This document shows positions 26,572 through 35,923 of a DNA stretch of 64,000 nt, in pieces (the stretch's first letter is position 1; every line of letters begins with the position of its first letter). The notes beneath the pieces are model-generated. The model saw only the letters and a program-made list of their open reading frames with translations, had not been told where the DNA came from and made no database searches. Source of the stretch: Mycolicibacterium anyangense. Lineage in GTDB: Bacteria > Actinomycetota > Actinomycetes > Mycobacteriales > Mycobacteriaceae. The translations under genes and the position numbers were made by a program. The stretch lies in contig NZ_AP022620.1 in NCBI RefSeq assembly GCF_010731855.1, forward strand, positions 3,968,001 through 4,032,000, written 5' to 3'.

Positions 26572-29076
26572 TCAAGCAAGATCTCCGAACACAGGGCGGA
26601 AGCTCTCTGCGTCGGCCTGTACTTCGCTCTCCGGCCCATGCTGATAGCTGATCATGCGGACGCTGGGTCCTTCGGTTCGGTTGTAGAAGTAGGTCGTGTA
26701 CTGGGCATTGCGTGGAGCCGCACGAAGTTGCACGAACGGCACGAGGCGCAACGGCGACTGCGCCCCTTCTCTTACCAGGTATAGCTCGCCATCGATCATC
26801 GGCTCTCCAACGCTGAAATCAGCCGTCCGGAAGGGGGACCGGGTTCCGATCGCGACCTCTGCGGCCTGGATGTAACCCTCCTGCGTGCGCCGGGTGCTGC
26901 CTGCCCTGACGAGTAAGAGTTGCGTCCAGACATTGCCGAGGAGCTGCCGAAGGCCAGCGAGATCCGCTTCAAGCGACGCGACCTGCGCTTCCCATTCTTC
27001 GCGGGATGTATGGCCAGTGTGTCCACTCCACCGATTGCGCTTGCCGTTCATCTCGTTGAACTTCTTCACGACGTCCTTCGAGATGAGCCTTTCGATTCCG
27101 GTCCTACTGAGGCCGGCGAACGCGTTTCGGATGCGCGCGACATCGTCAGGATCGTCACTCTCAAGTGCGCGGCGAAGTTCCTTGGAAGACTTCTCCGCGA
27201 TGACTACCCAGGTTCCGAACGAAGCCCGTTCGATTCCCATGTGCTGTTCGCGCAACGTCTGCGAAATAGCAGCTTCAACGTCGCTGCTACTGCCCGGGTC
27301 CGAGCGGATCACCGAGAGAAGCACCGTCGCATGGAAGGTCACAATGGCTTCCCACGCATGGAGGTAGGCCCGCTGTTTGTCGCCTGGTGAAGTGGCGGTT
27401 TCGGCAGTCCAGAGGGCAGATGCCATGGGAAACGGGAGCTGGTCTATCCAAGCAAGCACCGACTCGTCGAATGCGCTCGCAATTCTCCCAACGACCTCCG
27501 CCGCGGTTTCCGACGCTAACCAGATGCTCTCTCGTAGCCGGATCAGTTCAGCGTGGTACGAGCCGAGCCTTTCGTCCGCTGATGCAAGAGCGAGTTGAAC
27601 ATTCTGCGGGGGCACCGGAACGATGAGTTCATCGGCCCACCGCAATAACGCCCTAGCGTCTGACCTCAGCGCCCGCACATGGGTGCCGGAGCTGCTGGCG
27701 TCGATTGCACGCAGTCTGCTCGCGACGCCTTGTTCTGAGTTGAGCCACGCCGCTAAGAAGGCGGGCTCGGCCACGTCAGGTTCGAGTTGGATCGCGAGCA
27801 CGCGGCCGTTGGCTCCAGTATCAGTTATCTCGGTGGAGACCTTGCCGCTGCGGGTCGTCGGAATAAACACTTGTCCGTCGCCGGCGGTGGTCGATTCAGT
27901 TGTTGCTTCGGGCGTCCTGGTTAAGAGCTGGCTCAGCCGCCGAGTCGCCCACCCCTGCGCCTCAAGGGATTTCAAGAGTTCACGTGAGTCATCCCCGAAG
28001 AAGGGGCTGGGGTCGAGGTCAACGACCGTGGTTGGATCCGAGTCGATGAAAACGCCGGACTCTGGCCCGTACCGAGATTCCAGTAACGCCTCATTGATGG
28101 GCTCGCCGCAGTAGGTCGTAAGACGCCACGAGAGCCTGTGCCCAGAGTTCGACTCTCGGGAGGCGACGGCTTCGTTGCGGACAAGCTTCTCAACACTGAT
28201 TGTGCGGTTTCGGGGTCCAGCTTTTCTCGTCCGAAGGCCTGACTCGAGCTCCCGGAACGCGGATCCGGGCATAGCGCGACCACGGCGGCTGGTCGTGAAC
28301 TGCGTCTGCAGATCGGCGATCGCCACCTCGCCTCGCCCCGCTGCATCGGCACTGTTCGTGAAGGTCAAGAGGTGCAGCGCGATGGCCGTGTTCGGTGCTA
28401 GCCCCTCAGGCAGCCGTGTGACCGACTCGAGCAGCCCGGCCTCAACGATCCTCCGTCGCACGGCGCCGGTACCGCCTCCGACGCTCAACGCGCCAGGCGC
28501 AACCAGCGCCGCGACGCGTCCACCTCCCAAAGCTGCCGGTCGCAGCTTCTCCAAAGCCAACGATATGAAGAGCCAAGTACTGTCAGATTGCTGCGGAACG
28601 CCGAAGCGGAACGCGCCCAATTCTCGACGAGATTCCACAGCCGATGCTGAACCTGCCCAGTTCATACCCCACGGCGCGTCCACGATCACCAAATCGGCTT
28701 CAAAGTCGGCGTATTCGTCGTGCGCGAGTGTGTCGCCGACAGCGAGTTCAGCGTCTGGGACGGCTTCGAAGCGCCGGGAACTGGCCAACACCGCCTCCCG
28801 GTTGATGTCCTGGCCTCGATATCGGACCCGCACCCCAGCCGCTTGAAGCGCACCGACGAGCAGGAACCCCGCAAACCCAGAACCAGCTGCAGGATCCCAG
28901 ACATCGATGGACGCACGTCTAGGGTCTAGGCGACTAAGGCATCCAACCGCAAGTGCCTGAGCCAACGACAAACTCGTGGTCTGCTCCTGGCTCACCGAAG
29001 TGTCTAAGACGTTCGCTTGCTGTGCATTCGGATCCTCGTCGAGGACGACTTGGAGGGCGGGGTGCTCTTGTCTCAA
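26572..29076 (-). CDS. N-6 DNA methylase-like protein with specificity-like C-terminal part
   Basis: 834 residues. Motif I is WDPAAGSGFAG (from D61); the catalytic motif IV reads IVDAPWG (D133-A-P-W136) instead of the common NPPY/F or DPPW, an unusual form. Residues 1-300 resemble the HsdM core without the usual N-terminal helical domain. After 340 there is a TRD-like half ending in ELIVPVPPQNVQLALASADE and a helical spacer, as in HsdS, and a further ~250-residue C-terminal region with no match. The start ATG overlaps the hsdR stop by four bases, so this is the fourth gene of the hsd operon. It could be a second modification enzyme of altered specificity, or a methylase-derived sensor if DAPW is inactive. 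Confidence 0.72.
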   Translation of the reverse strand: MRQEHPALQVVLDEDPNAQQANVLDTSVSQEQTTSLSLAQALAVGCLSRLDPRRASIDVWDPAAGSGFAGFLLVGALQAAGVRVRYRGQDINREAVLASSRRFEAVPDAELAVGDTLAHDEYADFEADLVIVDAPWGMNWAGSASAVESRRELGAFRFGVPQQSDSTWLFISLALEKLRPAALGGGRVAALVAPGALSVGGGTGAVRRRIVEAGLLESVTRLPEGLAPNTAIALHLLTFTNSADAAGRGEVAIADLQTQFTTSRRGRAMPGSAFRELESGLRTRKAGPRNRTISVEKLVRNEAVASRESNSGHRLSWRLTTYCGEPINEALLESRYGPESGVFIDSDPTTVVDLDPSPFFGDDSRELLKSLEAQGWATRRLSQLLTRTPEATTESTTAGDGQVFIPTTRSGKVSTEITDTGANGRVLAIQLEPDVAEPAFLAAWLNSEQGVASRLRAIDASSSGTHVRALRSDARALLRWADELIVPVPPQNVQLALASADERLGSYHAELIRLRESIWLASETAAEVVGRIASAFDESVLAWIDQLPFPMASALWTAETATSPGDKQRAYLHAWEAIVTFHATVLLSVIRSDPGSSSDVEAAISQTLREQHMGIERASFGTWVVIAEKSSKELRRALESDDPDDVARIRNAFAGLSRTGIERLISKDVVKKFNEMNGKRNRWSGHTGHTSREEWEAQVASLEADLAGLRQLLGNVWTQLLLVRAGSTRRTQEGYIQAAEVAIGTRSPFRTADFSVGEPMIDGELYLVREGAQSPLRLVPFVQLRAAPRNAQYTTYFYNRTEGPSVRMISYQHGPESEVQADAESFRPVFGDLA

Positions 29077-32000
29077 GACAGGCCCGCCTTGTCATCTTGT
29101 TCTACGACGACCTGGTAGAACCATTTTGCGATGTCGGAGATCAGATGCGTACGCCCGGGGGCGTTGGTGAAGAAGTAGTCGCTCATCTTCTCGTGCGCAC
29201 CCTGGTTGTCAGCGACGGCGCCGGTCACAGCGTCATCAAAGTCCGGCGAGTCGACAAATTGCTTGGTGGAGTTCACTTTTGCCTGTTGTACGAGCGCGGC
29301 GTCATCGAGCAGTGTTCGTAGCAGCGCCTCCAGGAACGACACTTTCTGAGACTCGGTGAAGTCTTCTGAGCCGAAGAGATCGTTGAGCCGGTCGAGCACC
29401 TGCTGGAACGCGACCATCTTGGGATCACGTTTCTCACCCGAACCGACAGCCGTCATGCCGATTAGGCCGATGCGGGTGCCGAGGCCGATGTCGACGCGGC
29501 CGCGGTCGACCTGCTTAACCTGCTTGAGCACCACATCGGACAGGTCGATCGGCGCCGTGTAATTCTCCGGCCGGATCTCGGGCTCCAGCAGTCGCAGGTA
29601 TCGGTGTTTCTTCTCCAGCGCCGTGTCGCCGTAGTTGATGACCTGACTCATGAAGTCATACAGCCGCACGAAGGATCCGACATCCTTGCGGAACATGTCC
29701 AACTTGGCCAGCGCCACCTTGTCACCCTCGCCGCCGTTGTCGAGCAGCGCGGACTGATACCGGTCCGCGAATCGCTTGCGCCCGTACTCGACCGACGCCG
29801 ACAGCTTCCCGTGTTCACCGCGGGACGCGGCTTCGAAGCAAGCGTCGATCTCGGCTGTGGTGTAGATGCCGGCGGTATCGAGTTTCGTCGACAGGTCGTG
29901 CACCAGATTCGGATTGGTCGCAGTCTCCAGATGCGCATCGACGTAGTACGGCTCGAACGCCTCCTGGATCGCGGCCGGTTCGTTGACGAAATCGACCACC
30001 TGGGTCAGCCCCGAGGTCTTCTGAATCCCCGACGGGGTGCGGTAGGTGCGATTGAGACGTGACAGGGTCTGCACCGCGGTGATGTTCGGCAGACGACGGT
30101 CGACGTACATCGCGCACAGCAGCGGCTGATCGAACCCGGTCTGAAACTTGTTGGCCACGATCATCACCCGGTACTGGTCGCCACGAAACGCTGTCCGCAG
30201 ATCATGCACGCCCGGGTTCATGGTGGCCTCGGTGAAGTCCTCGGGCCCAGACTCGGGGTCGCGCACCACCCCGGAAAACGCCACCAGAGTGCCGTACCCG
30301 TAGCCTTTCCGCTTCACCTCGTCATCGATGGCTTTCTTGTAGCGAACCGCGGCCTTGCGCGAGTCGGTGACCACCATCGCCTTGGCATGCCCGTCGAGCA
30401 GATGCGCGACGTTCTCGCGGAAGTGCTCGATGATGATCGCCGCTTTCTGCGTGATCGTCTGCGGGTTCAGCTTCACCCACCGCATGACTTCCTTGGTGGC
30501 CTGGGACTGGTCGACCTCGTTCTCCGCTGCGGCATTCTGCGCGATCTGGAACGCCAACTTGAACGAGTGATACCCGGTCAGCACGTCGAGGATGTAGCCC
30601 TCTGCGATCGCCTGTTTCATCGTGTACACGTGAAACGGCGCCGGCAGGCCACCGCCGGCCGGTTCGCGACCGAACAACTCCAGCGTCTTAGCTTTCGGCG
30701 TCGCGGTGAACGCGAAGTAGGAGATGTTGGTCGACTCCGCGCGTTCGGTCATCTCGGCGGCTAGGACCGCTTCGGCGTCGATCTCGCCGCCGTCTTCCAG
30801 ATCGGCTTGTTCGTCGGCCGTCAGCACCTCTTTGAGCCGGTTGGCGGTCTGCCCGGACTGGGACGAGTGCGCCTCGTCGGCGATCACCGCGAACGTCTTG
30901 CCCCTGAGTCCCTTGTTCTTCCGGATCGCATCCATCGCGTGCGGGAAGGTCTGGAGGGTGACGACGACGATCAGCTTGCCGCCGGTCAGCGCCTGGGCCA
31001 GCAGCCCGGCTTTCGACTTCACTTCGTCGCCGGCCTTGGCGATCTCGCTGCGGTCGATGGCCACCACGATGCCGGCGTCGTTGTCGATCTGCTTGATCGC
31101 GTCCTGCAACTGCGCGTCGAGGACGTTTCGGTCGGTCACCACGATGACCGAGTCGAACACCTTCTGGTTGTCAACCTGCAGCCGCGCCATCCGGTGCGCG
31201 GTCCACGCAATTGAATCGGTCTTGCCCGACCCGGCAGAATGCTGGATCAGGTAGCGCTTGCCGACGCCTTCGGCGGTGACGGCAGCGGTGAGTTTGGTGA
31301 CGACCTCCCACTGATGGAACCGCGGGAACCGCAACAAGGCGGACTTGGTGGTCTTTCCGCTGATCGGGTCGGTCGACGATTCGTGCTTGATGTACATGAG
31401 CCGACCGAAGATGTTGAGCCAAGCGTCGCGTTGCAGCACCCGCTCCCACAGGTAGGCGCTGCGGGCCCCTTCAGGATTCTGCGGGTTACCGGGCCCGCCG
31501 TCCTCGGCGCCGCGGTTGAACGGCAGAAAATGGGTCTTGTCGCCGGCCAGCGCGGTGGTCATCCACACCTCGGCCTCGGTCACCGCGAAGTGCACCAGGG
31601 CGCGGGCACCGGAGACAAACAATGGCTGAATCTTGCCGGTGGCAGGGTCTTTCGGTAGCCGCGTGGTCCGGTATTGGGCGATTGCATCGGTGATCGTCTG
31701 GGTGAAGTCAGTTTTCAGCTCCGCGGTGGCCACAGGCAGGCCGTTGATGAAGAACACCAGATCCACCGACCGGTTGTCGCAGGTGGAGAAATGCACCTGG
31801 CGCATCACCCGAAGGCGCACCGCGTCGTAGTCGGCGTTGCGTTTCGCATTCAGCGTCGACTCGGGCTTGAACACGCACATCTCGAATTTCGCCGCCAGGT
31901 GCGAAAATCCTTTGCGCAGCAGATTCAGTGTCCCGCCACCGTTGTCGAGCGGGATGTCGAGAACTTTGACGATCCGGTCCAGCAGCTGGTCCTGTTGCTT

Positions 32001-32198
32001 GGCGGCGTCACCGGAGCCGGACTTGACGACCTTGGCCAACTGTTCGGACTGGGTTTCGGCCAACCAGCCCAGAATGTCCTCGGGGAATACGGCACGTTCG
32101 CGGTCGTAGCCGCCGTCGTTGGGGGAATAGAACCAACCGCGGTCGGCCAGATACTCGGCGAGTTCGCGTTCGAACTCAATCTCGTTGTGCACCGCCAC
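29073..32198 (-). CDS. hsdR: type I restriction endonuclease subunit R
   Basis: 1041 residues, usual length. The N-terminal nuclease has VDLVFFINGLPVATAELK (D146, E160, K162: the PD-(D/E)xK site). SAGSGKT (321-327) is Walker A, ADEAHSSQSG is the DEAD/DEAH motif, FAFTATPK is motif III and QTLSRLNRTY is motif VI of the SF2 translocase. It cleaves DNA at a distance after ATP-driven translocation, in complex with HsdM2S. GTG 32198 starts two bases after the hsdS stop. All key residues are intact, so the enzyme should be active. Confidence 0.95.
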   Translation of the reverse strand: MAVHNEIEFERELAEYLADRGWFYSPNDGGYDRERAVFPEDILGWLAETQSEQLAKVVKSGSGDAAKQQDQLLDRIVKVLDIPLDNGGGTLNLLRKGFSHLAAKFEMCVFKPESTLNAKRNADYDAVRLRVMRQVHFSTCDNRSVDLVFFINGLPVATAELKTDFTQTITDAIAQYRTTRLPKDPATGKIQPLFVSGARALVHFAVTEAEVWMTTALAGDKTHFLPFNRGAEDGGPGNPQNPEGARSAYLWERVLQRDAWLNIFGRLMYIKHESSTDPISGKTTKSALLRFPRFHQWEVVTKLTAAVTAEGVGKRYLIQHSAGSGKTDSIAWTAHRMARLQVDNQKVFDSVIVVTDRNVLDAQLQDAIKQIDNDAGIVVAIDRSEIAKAGDEVKSKAGLLAQALTGGKLIVVVTLQTFPHAMDAIRKNKGLRGKTFAVIADEAHSSQSGQTANRLKEVLTADEQADLEDGGEIDAEAVLAAEMTERAESTNISYFAFTATPKAKTLELFGREPAGGGLPAPFHVYTMKQAIAEGYILDVLTGYHSFKLAFQIAQNAAAENEVDQSQATKEVMRWVKLNPQTITQKAAIIIEHFRENVAHLLDGHAKAMVVTDSRKAAVRYKKAIDDEVKRKGYGYGTLVAFSGVVRDPESGPEDFTEATMNPGVHDLRTAFRGDQYRVMIVANKFQTGFDQPLLCAMYVDRRLPNITAVQTLSRLNRTYRTPSGIQKTSGLTQVVDFVNEPAAIQEAFEPYYVDAHLETATNPNLVHDLSTKLDTAGIYTTAEIDACFEAASRGEHGKLSASVEYGRKRFADRYQSALLDNGGEGDKVALAKLDMFRKDVGSFVRLYDFMSQVINYGDTALEKKHRYLRLLEPEIRPENYTAPIDLSDVVLKQVKQVDRGRVDIGLGTRIGLIGMTAVGSGEKRDPKMVAFQQVLDRLNDLFGSEDFTESQKVSFLEALLRTLLDDAALVQQAKVNSTKQFVDSPDFDDAVTGAVADNQGAHEKMSDYFFTNAPGRTHLISDIAKWFYQVVVEQDDKAGLS

Positions 32199-32200
32199 GA

Positions 32201-33466
32201 TCAGGCCACCTCACCGCGCACATCGATCTGACCGGTCACCGCCGCGGTGATCAGCGCCGAACGCCGCTCCCGCGACAGCTCGATGAACCGCTCCGTCTCC
32301 GCGACCAAGGTGTCAATCTTGGCGGTCTGCTCATCGAGATAAGCGACGATGCGGCGCTGCTCCTCCGGCGGGGGAAGGGCTACGCGCATCTGCGCGAGAT
32401 GAGACGGACCGAAATGCTGAATAGTAGAACCGGTCTTCATAGATTCGACTTGGTGCATAAATTCGTCTGACACCACGAACCACCGAACGAAGGCAGCGGT
32501 CATCTGGCCAGGTTTCATCCGAATCAAGCCTGTATAGGGCACTGCCCCGACTACGTCATCACTGACTACCTCAGAGACAGTTCCCATGCTGGCGCTAGCG
32601 CTAATAAGCAGGTCTCCCCGCTCCACCTGAAAGTGGGCCCACCTTCGAGCGACAGCTTCGGGGTCCAGGTAGTTGCACCCGGCCAGAGAAACAGTTGACG
32701 TACGCACGCCGCTGACGCGAAGCAAGGGCACTCCCTCGTCTCTGAAATCAGCCGCCAGGATGCCGGGGCCTTCCTGGTAAGTAAGCGCATGTCGGAGCGG
32801 CATAACTGGCCAATGCCGGGGGACGTACGGAACTGCACCCAACCCCGATGGTTTGAATTCCACCGAACGATCTAAGCCGCTTCCAACCGCGTGTGAAATA
32901 ACCGACGAACGTCGCTCCCGCAGCATCTCCACCAGCCGCCGCTGCTCCTCAATGAGCGTGTCGATGCGGGCCGTTTCGCGGTCAAGGTAGTCGGCGATCG
33001 CGCGCTGCTTGTCCAGAGATTCGAGTTCGATGCGCATCGAGTGGAGATCGCTCACATTCAGGCGAGGAGTGCGGACGTTCCCCGCTTCCGTTCCTCCGAT
33101 ACCGCGTACAAGGCTAGCCATTTCAGACACCGTTGATGTGCTCGTTAGGTAGTAGTTGAGCCAGCGGTGCTCGACCAACGGTGACACGCGGAGAACTGAA
33201 TAGTCGGGACTGACGACGCCGTCTTCTGGAGCGATGCCGAGCGCTCCTTGGAACGCGCGCATGCGGTTTATGACAAGGTCGCCGGCGCGGCCTATCTTGT
33301 AGTTCGAGAGGTCTTCTGCGGCTGCCCGTGTGGTGGTGTCTTCTGCTTCACGCCGCTGCACGCCACGGGTGATCGACACCGACAGCAGCGGTAGGGTGGC
33401 GACTCGCTCACCCGCCCGCTCATCCCGCTCATCAAGCAGCCACTTGAGGCGTACCGATTCTGTCAC
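32201..33466 (-). CDS. hsdS: type I restriction-modification specificity subunit S
   Basis: 421 residues from GTG 33466, which overlaps the hsdM stop (GTGA) and follows the strong ribosome site GGGAGGTGGAGG; a longer frame from 33619 lies inside hsdM and is rejected. Two target-recognition domains are each followed by a conserved helix: LDKQRAIADYLDRETARIDT and PEEQRRIVAYLDEQTAKIDT. The two halves determine a bipartite target sequence, which cannot be read from the protein. It bridges two HsdM copies. Confidence 0.92.
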   Translation of the reverse strand: MTESVRLKWLLDERDERAGERVATLPLLSVSITRGVQRREAEDTTTRAAAEDLSNYKIGRAGDLVINRMRAFQGALGIAPEDGVVSPDYSVLRVSPLVEHRWLNYYLTSTSTVSEMASLVRGIGGTEAGNVRTPRLNVSDLHSMRIELESLDKQRAIADYLDRETARIDTLIEEQRRLVEMLRERRSSVISHAVGSGLDRSVEFKPSGLGAVPYVPRHWPVMPLRHALTYQEGPGILAADFRDEGVPLLRVSGVRTSTVSLAGCNYLDPEAVARRWAHFQVERGDLLISASASMGTVSEVVSDDVVGAVPYTGLIRMKPGQMTAAFVRWFVVSDEFMHQVESMKTGSTIQHFGPSHLAQMRVALPPPEEQRRIVAYLDEQTAKIDTLVAETERFIELSRERRSALITAAVTGQIDVRGEVA

Positions 33467-35244
33467 CCCTCCACCTCCCGCAGTAGCTCTAGGATCTTGG
33501 CTATCTGCTTCTCCAGGTCGGCGTCGATCTCGGCGAGCGGGCGCGGTGGCACGTATTTGAAGAAGTGGCGGGTGAACGGGATCTCGTATCCCACTTTGGT
33601 TTTCTTCATGTCGACCCATGCGTCTGGCACGTGCGGCAGCACCTCGGCGGCGACATACGCCTTGATCGTCGCGTCCCGGGCAGCATCGCCATCGGTGTTT
33701 CCACCGTAGGTGAAGGGGATGTTTTCAGTGTCACGCCTCTTTGTATCGGGCTTAGGTTTGCCCTTGCCGTCGATGACCGGGGTGCCGTTCTCGTCGTGCA
33801 GTGGGCGCTCGACGGTGATCGTCCAGTAGGCGAAGTCGTTGGCGGTGAACACTTTCGAGTAGCCGGCGTCGGCCTCATCGAACGCGTCATATAGCGCGAG
33901 GATCCGATTGCGGGCAGCCTCGTCGACCTCGCGGTTCTTCGAGCCGAGGTTCTTGCGGATCTTCGTCCAGAAAGAGGTCGCGTCTATCAACTGGACCTTG
34001 CCTTGCCGTTCAACACGTTTCGTATTGTCCAGCAGCCAGATGTAGGTGGCGATGCCGGTGTTGAAGAACATGTTGGTCGGCAACGCGATGATCGCCTCCA
34101 CCAAATCTGACTCCAGCAGCCATTGCCGGATCTTCGAAGGCCCGGACTCGGCGGCGCCGTTGAAGAGCGGGGAGCCGTTGAGCACGATGCCGGCGCGGCC
34201 GCCACCCTCATGGGAGGGCCGCATCTTGTGCGCCAGGTGAGTCAGGAACAGCATTTGGCCGTCCCCGACCGAGGGAAGGCCGTGGGAGAACCGCGAACCT
34301 TGGGCGAGTGCTTCCTTCTCCACTGCGTCCTTAGACGCCTTCCAGTCGAATCCGTATGGCGGATTGGACATGCAGAAGTCGAAGGTGCGGTCCCAGAACT
34401 GATCATCGGAAAGGGTGTCGCCGAGGCGGATGTTGCCAGCATCCTGTCCCTTGGCGAGCATGTCGGACTTGCAGATGGCGTAGGACTGGTCGTTGATCTC
34501 CTGCCCGTAAAGCCGAAGCCGGGCATCCGGGTTCCGTTCCAACAGTCGTTCCTCGGCGACTGACAGCATGCCGCCGGTGCCGGCGGTGGGGTCGTAGATG
34601 GAGCGGATGGTGCCCGGTTCCAGCAGTGCTTCGCTGGCCTCGGCGAACAGCAGGTCGACCATCAGTCGGATCGCGTCCCGCGGGGTGTAGTGCTCGCCGG
34701 CCTCCTCATTGGATGCTTCGGCGAACTTGTAGATCAAGAATTCGAACAAGTCGCCCATCTCGGCGTTGGGCACCGTGTCCGGGTGTAGGTCGACCTCGGC
34801 GAATTTCGATGTGATCAAGTACAGCCGGTTCTTCTCGTCGAGGGTGGCCAGTTCGTTGTCGAACTTGTATCGCTCGAACACGTCGATGTTGGCCGAGAAC
34901 CCGGTGATGTAGTCGACCAGGTTGGCCCGCAGGCCCTCTGGCTCCTTCAGCAACAGGTCGAAGTCGAAAGCGCTGGTGTTGTAGAAGCTCAGGCCGGTCT
35001 TGCGCTTGACCTGCACATCCAGGGCACCGCCGCTGTACTTCTCAGCTAGGACCCGCACCTCGTCGCGGGTGGGCTCCAGTATGCAGTCCAGGCGCCGCAG
35101 GATCGTGAACGGCAGAATCACCCCGCCGTACTGATGCGGTTTGTAGACCCCACGCAGTTGATCGGCGATCCCCCACACGAAGTTGCCCAGTTTGCTCAAG
35201 TGCAGACTCCCCCACCATCTAGTCCGAGTTACTGTTTCCAGCAT
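33463..35244 (-). CDS. hsdM: type I restriction-modification DNA methylase subunit M
   Basis: 593 residues. An N-terminal helical HsdM_N domain (to about 160) precedes the N6-adenine methylase core: YDPTAGTGGMLSVAEE (218-224 is the AdoMet motif I) and MSNPPYGFD (294-297 is the catalytic NPPY). GEHYTPRDAIRLMVDLL is the conserved segment before motif I. First gene of the hsdM-hsdS-hsdR-methylase operon, with stop/start overlaps or two-base gaps throughout. It protects the host DNA and forms the core of the restriction complex. Confidence 0.95.
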   Translation of the reverse strand: MLETVTRTRWWGSLHLSKLGNFVWGIADQLRGVYKPHQYGGVILPFTILRRLDCILEPTRDEVRVLAEKYSGGALDVQVKRKTGLSFYNTSAFDFDLLLKEPEGLRANLVDYITGFSANIDVFERYKFDNELATLDEKNRLYLITSKFAEVDLHPDTVPNAEMGDLFEFLIYKFAEASNEEAGEHYTPRDAIRLMVDLLFAEASEALLEPGTIRSIYDPTAGTGGMLSVAEERLLERNPDARLRLYGQEINDQSYAICKSDMLAKGQDAGNIRLGDTLSDDQFWDRTFDFCMSNPPYGFDWKASKDAVEKEALAQGSRFSHGLPSVGDGQMLFLTHLAHKMRPSHEGGGRAGIVLNGSPLFNGAAESGPSKIRQWLLESDLVEAIIALPTNMFFNTGIATYIWLLDNTKRVERQGKVQLIDATSFWTKIRKNLGSKNREVDEAARNRILALYDAFDEADAGYSKVFTANDFAYWTITVERPLHDENGTPVIDGKGKPKPDTKRRDTENIPFTYGGNTDGDAARDATIKAYVAAEVLPHVPDAWVDMKKTKVGYEIPFTRHFFKYVPPRPLAEIDADLEKQIAKILELLREVEG

Positions 35245-35544
35245 CTTGGCGCATCCGGCAATCGGTGGTTCGCTTTCTCATCCTGCCGTGTCGGGGGTCC
35301 GCACACCGGGAAGTAGCGCGAGCAACAGCGGTACGTAGCTTGCTCGCGGTGCGAGGGTGCGAGGGTGCGAGCCAGTGAACACCTGCGGCCGACCACGCAA
35401 CGAGAGCCCGGCACCGTCCGGCGGGGACTTTGAGAATCAGCACCCAGCTATGCGGCGTCGGTGACCGCGCGGCTGACAGACACGGGAGTTAGCAGCCGAA
35501 GTCCCCGACCCCGCCGAGAAAATACCTACCGACTGGAGAACCCC
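35245..35544. other. hsd upstream region, includes 3 x 8-base tandem repeat
   Basis: No gene. GTGCGAG(G/C) is repeated three times in tandem at 35349-35372. The hsd promoter should be near 35250-35300 on the minus strand, but no convincing hexamers were found. Confidence 0.45.
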
Positions 35545-35618
35545 GCTAAACACAAAGGTCACGAACCATTTCTGGTTCGTGACCTTTGTCGTCGCAGTTC
35601 ATAGAACCGCTCAATGTG
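35545..35618. repeat. right 74-base near-direct repeat; hairpin after tRNA-Leu
   Basis: Partner of 13345-13418. It holds a perfect 16-bp stem with a four-base loop (35554-35569 with 35574-35589). For the minus-strand tRNA-Leu this hairpin is 27 bases past the gene end, so it is probably its transcription terminator. The repeat ends at 35618, two bases inside the tRNA 3' end. Confidence 0.65.
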
Positions 35619-35699
35619 GGCGAAGGGGGACTTGAACCCCCACGTCCCGAAGGACACTGGCACCTGAAGCCAGCGCGTCTGCCATTCCGCCACTCGCCC
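35617..35699 (-). tRNA. leuT: tRNA-Leu (anticodon CAG)
   Basis: 83 nt. Acceptor stem GGGCGAG/TTCGCCC, discriminator A, D-loop GCGGAATGGCAGACGCG, anticodon loop TTCAGGT (CAG), long variable arm TGTCCTTCGGGACG and T-arm GGGGGTTCAAGTCCCCC are all present; the long variable arm confirms a class II tRNA. The 3' CCA is not encoded. It lies upstream of and divergent to fhaA, as in other mycobacteria, and is a likely integration locus for the island to its left. Confidence 0.96.
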
Positions 35700-35923
35700 G
35701 AAACAACCCGGGGAGCGTATCAGGTCTACCGGATGATCCCCAACTCGCGCCCACGGCTTCCCGCTACTCTACGGCCCAGGTCACAGTCCCAGCCTCGGGG
35801 CCCTGACCTGCTGTAATCCGATTCTCAGAGTTCTCATGGTGACGATGCCTTCACCTGGGCCGATACCATGCAAGGGAAAGAAGCGGCGGTGCGACACGCG
35901 CCGGACTCGAGGCAGGCGGTGAG

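Noticed and set aside
29060..29080. TTGTCTCA inside the hsdR-methylase junction, similar to the dispersed element
   Set aside because: Only eight bases match, there is no second half, and it is inside overlapping coding sequence; judged chance.
33467..33619. 51-codon N-terminal extension of hsdS
   Set aside because: It lies inside hsdM, and GTG 33466 has a near-perfect ribosome site and a stop/start overlap.
35219..35443. 74-codon frame upstream of hsdM
   Set aside because: Overlaps the hsdM start and the tandem repeat, with no ribosome site or recognisable sequence.
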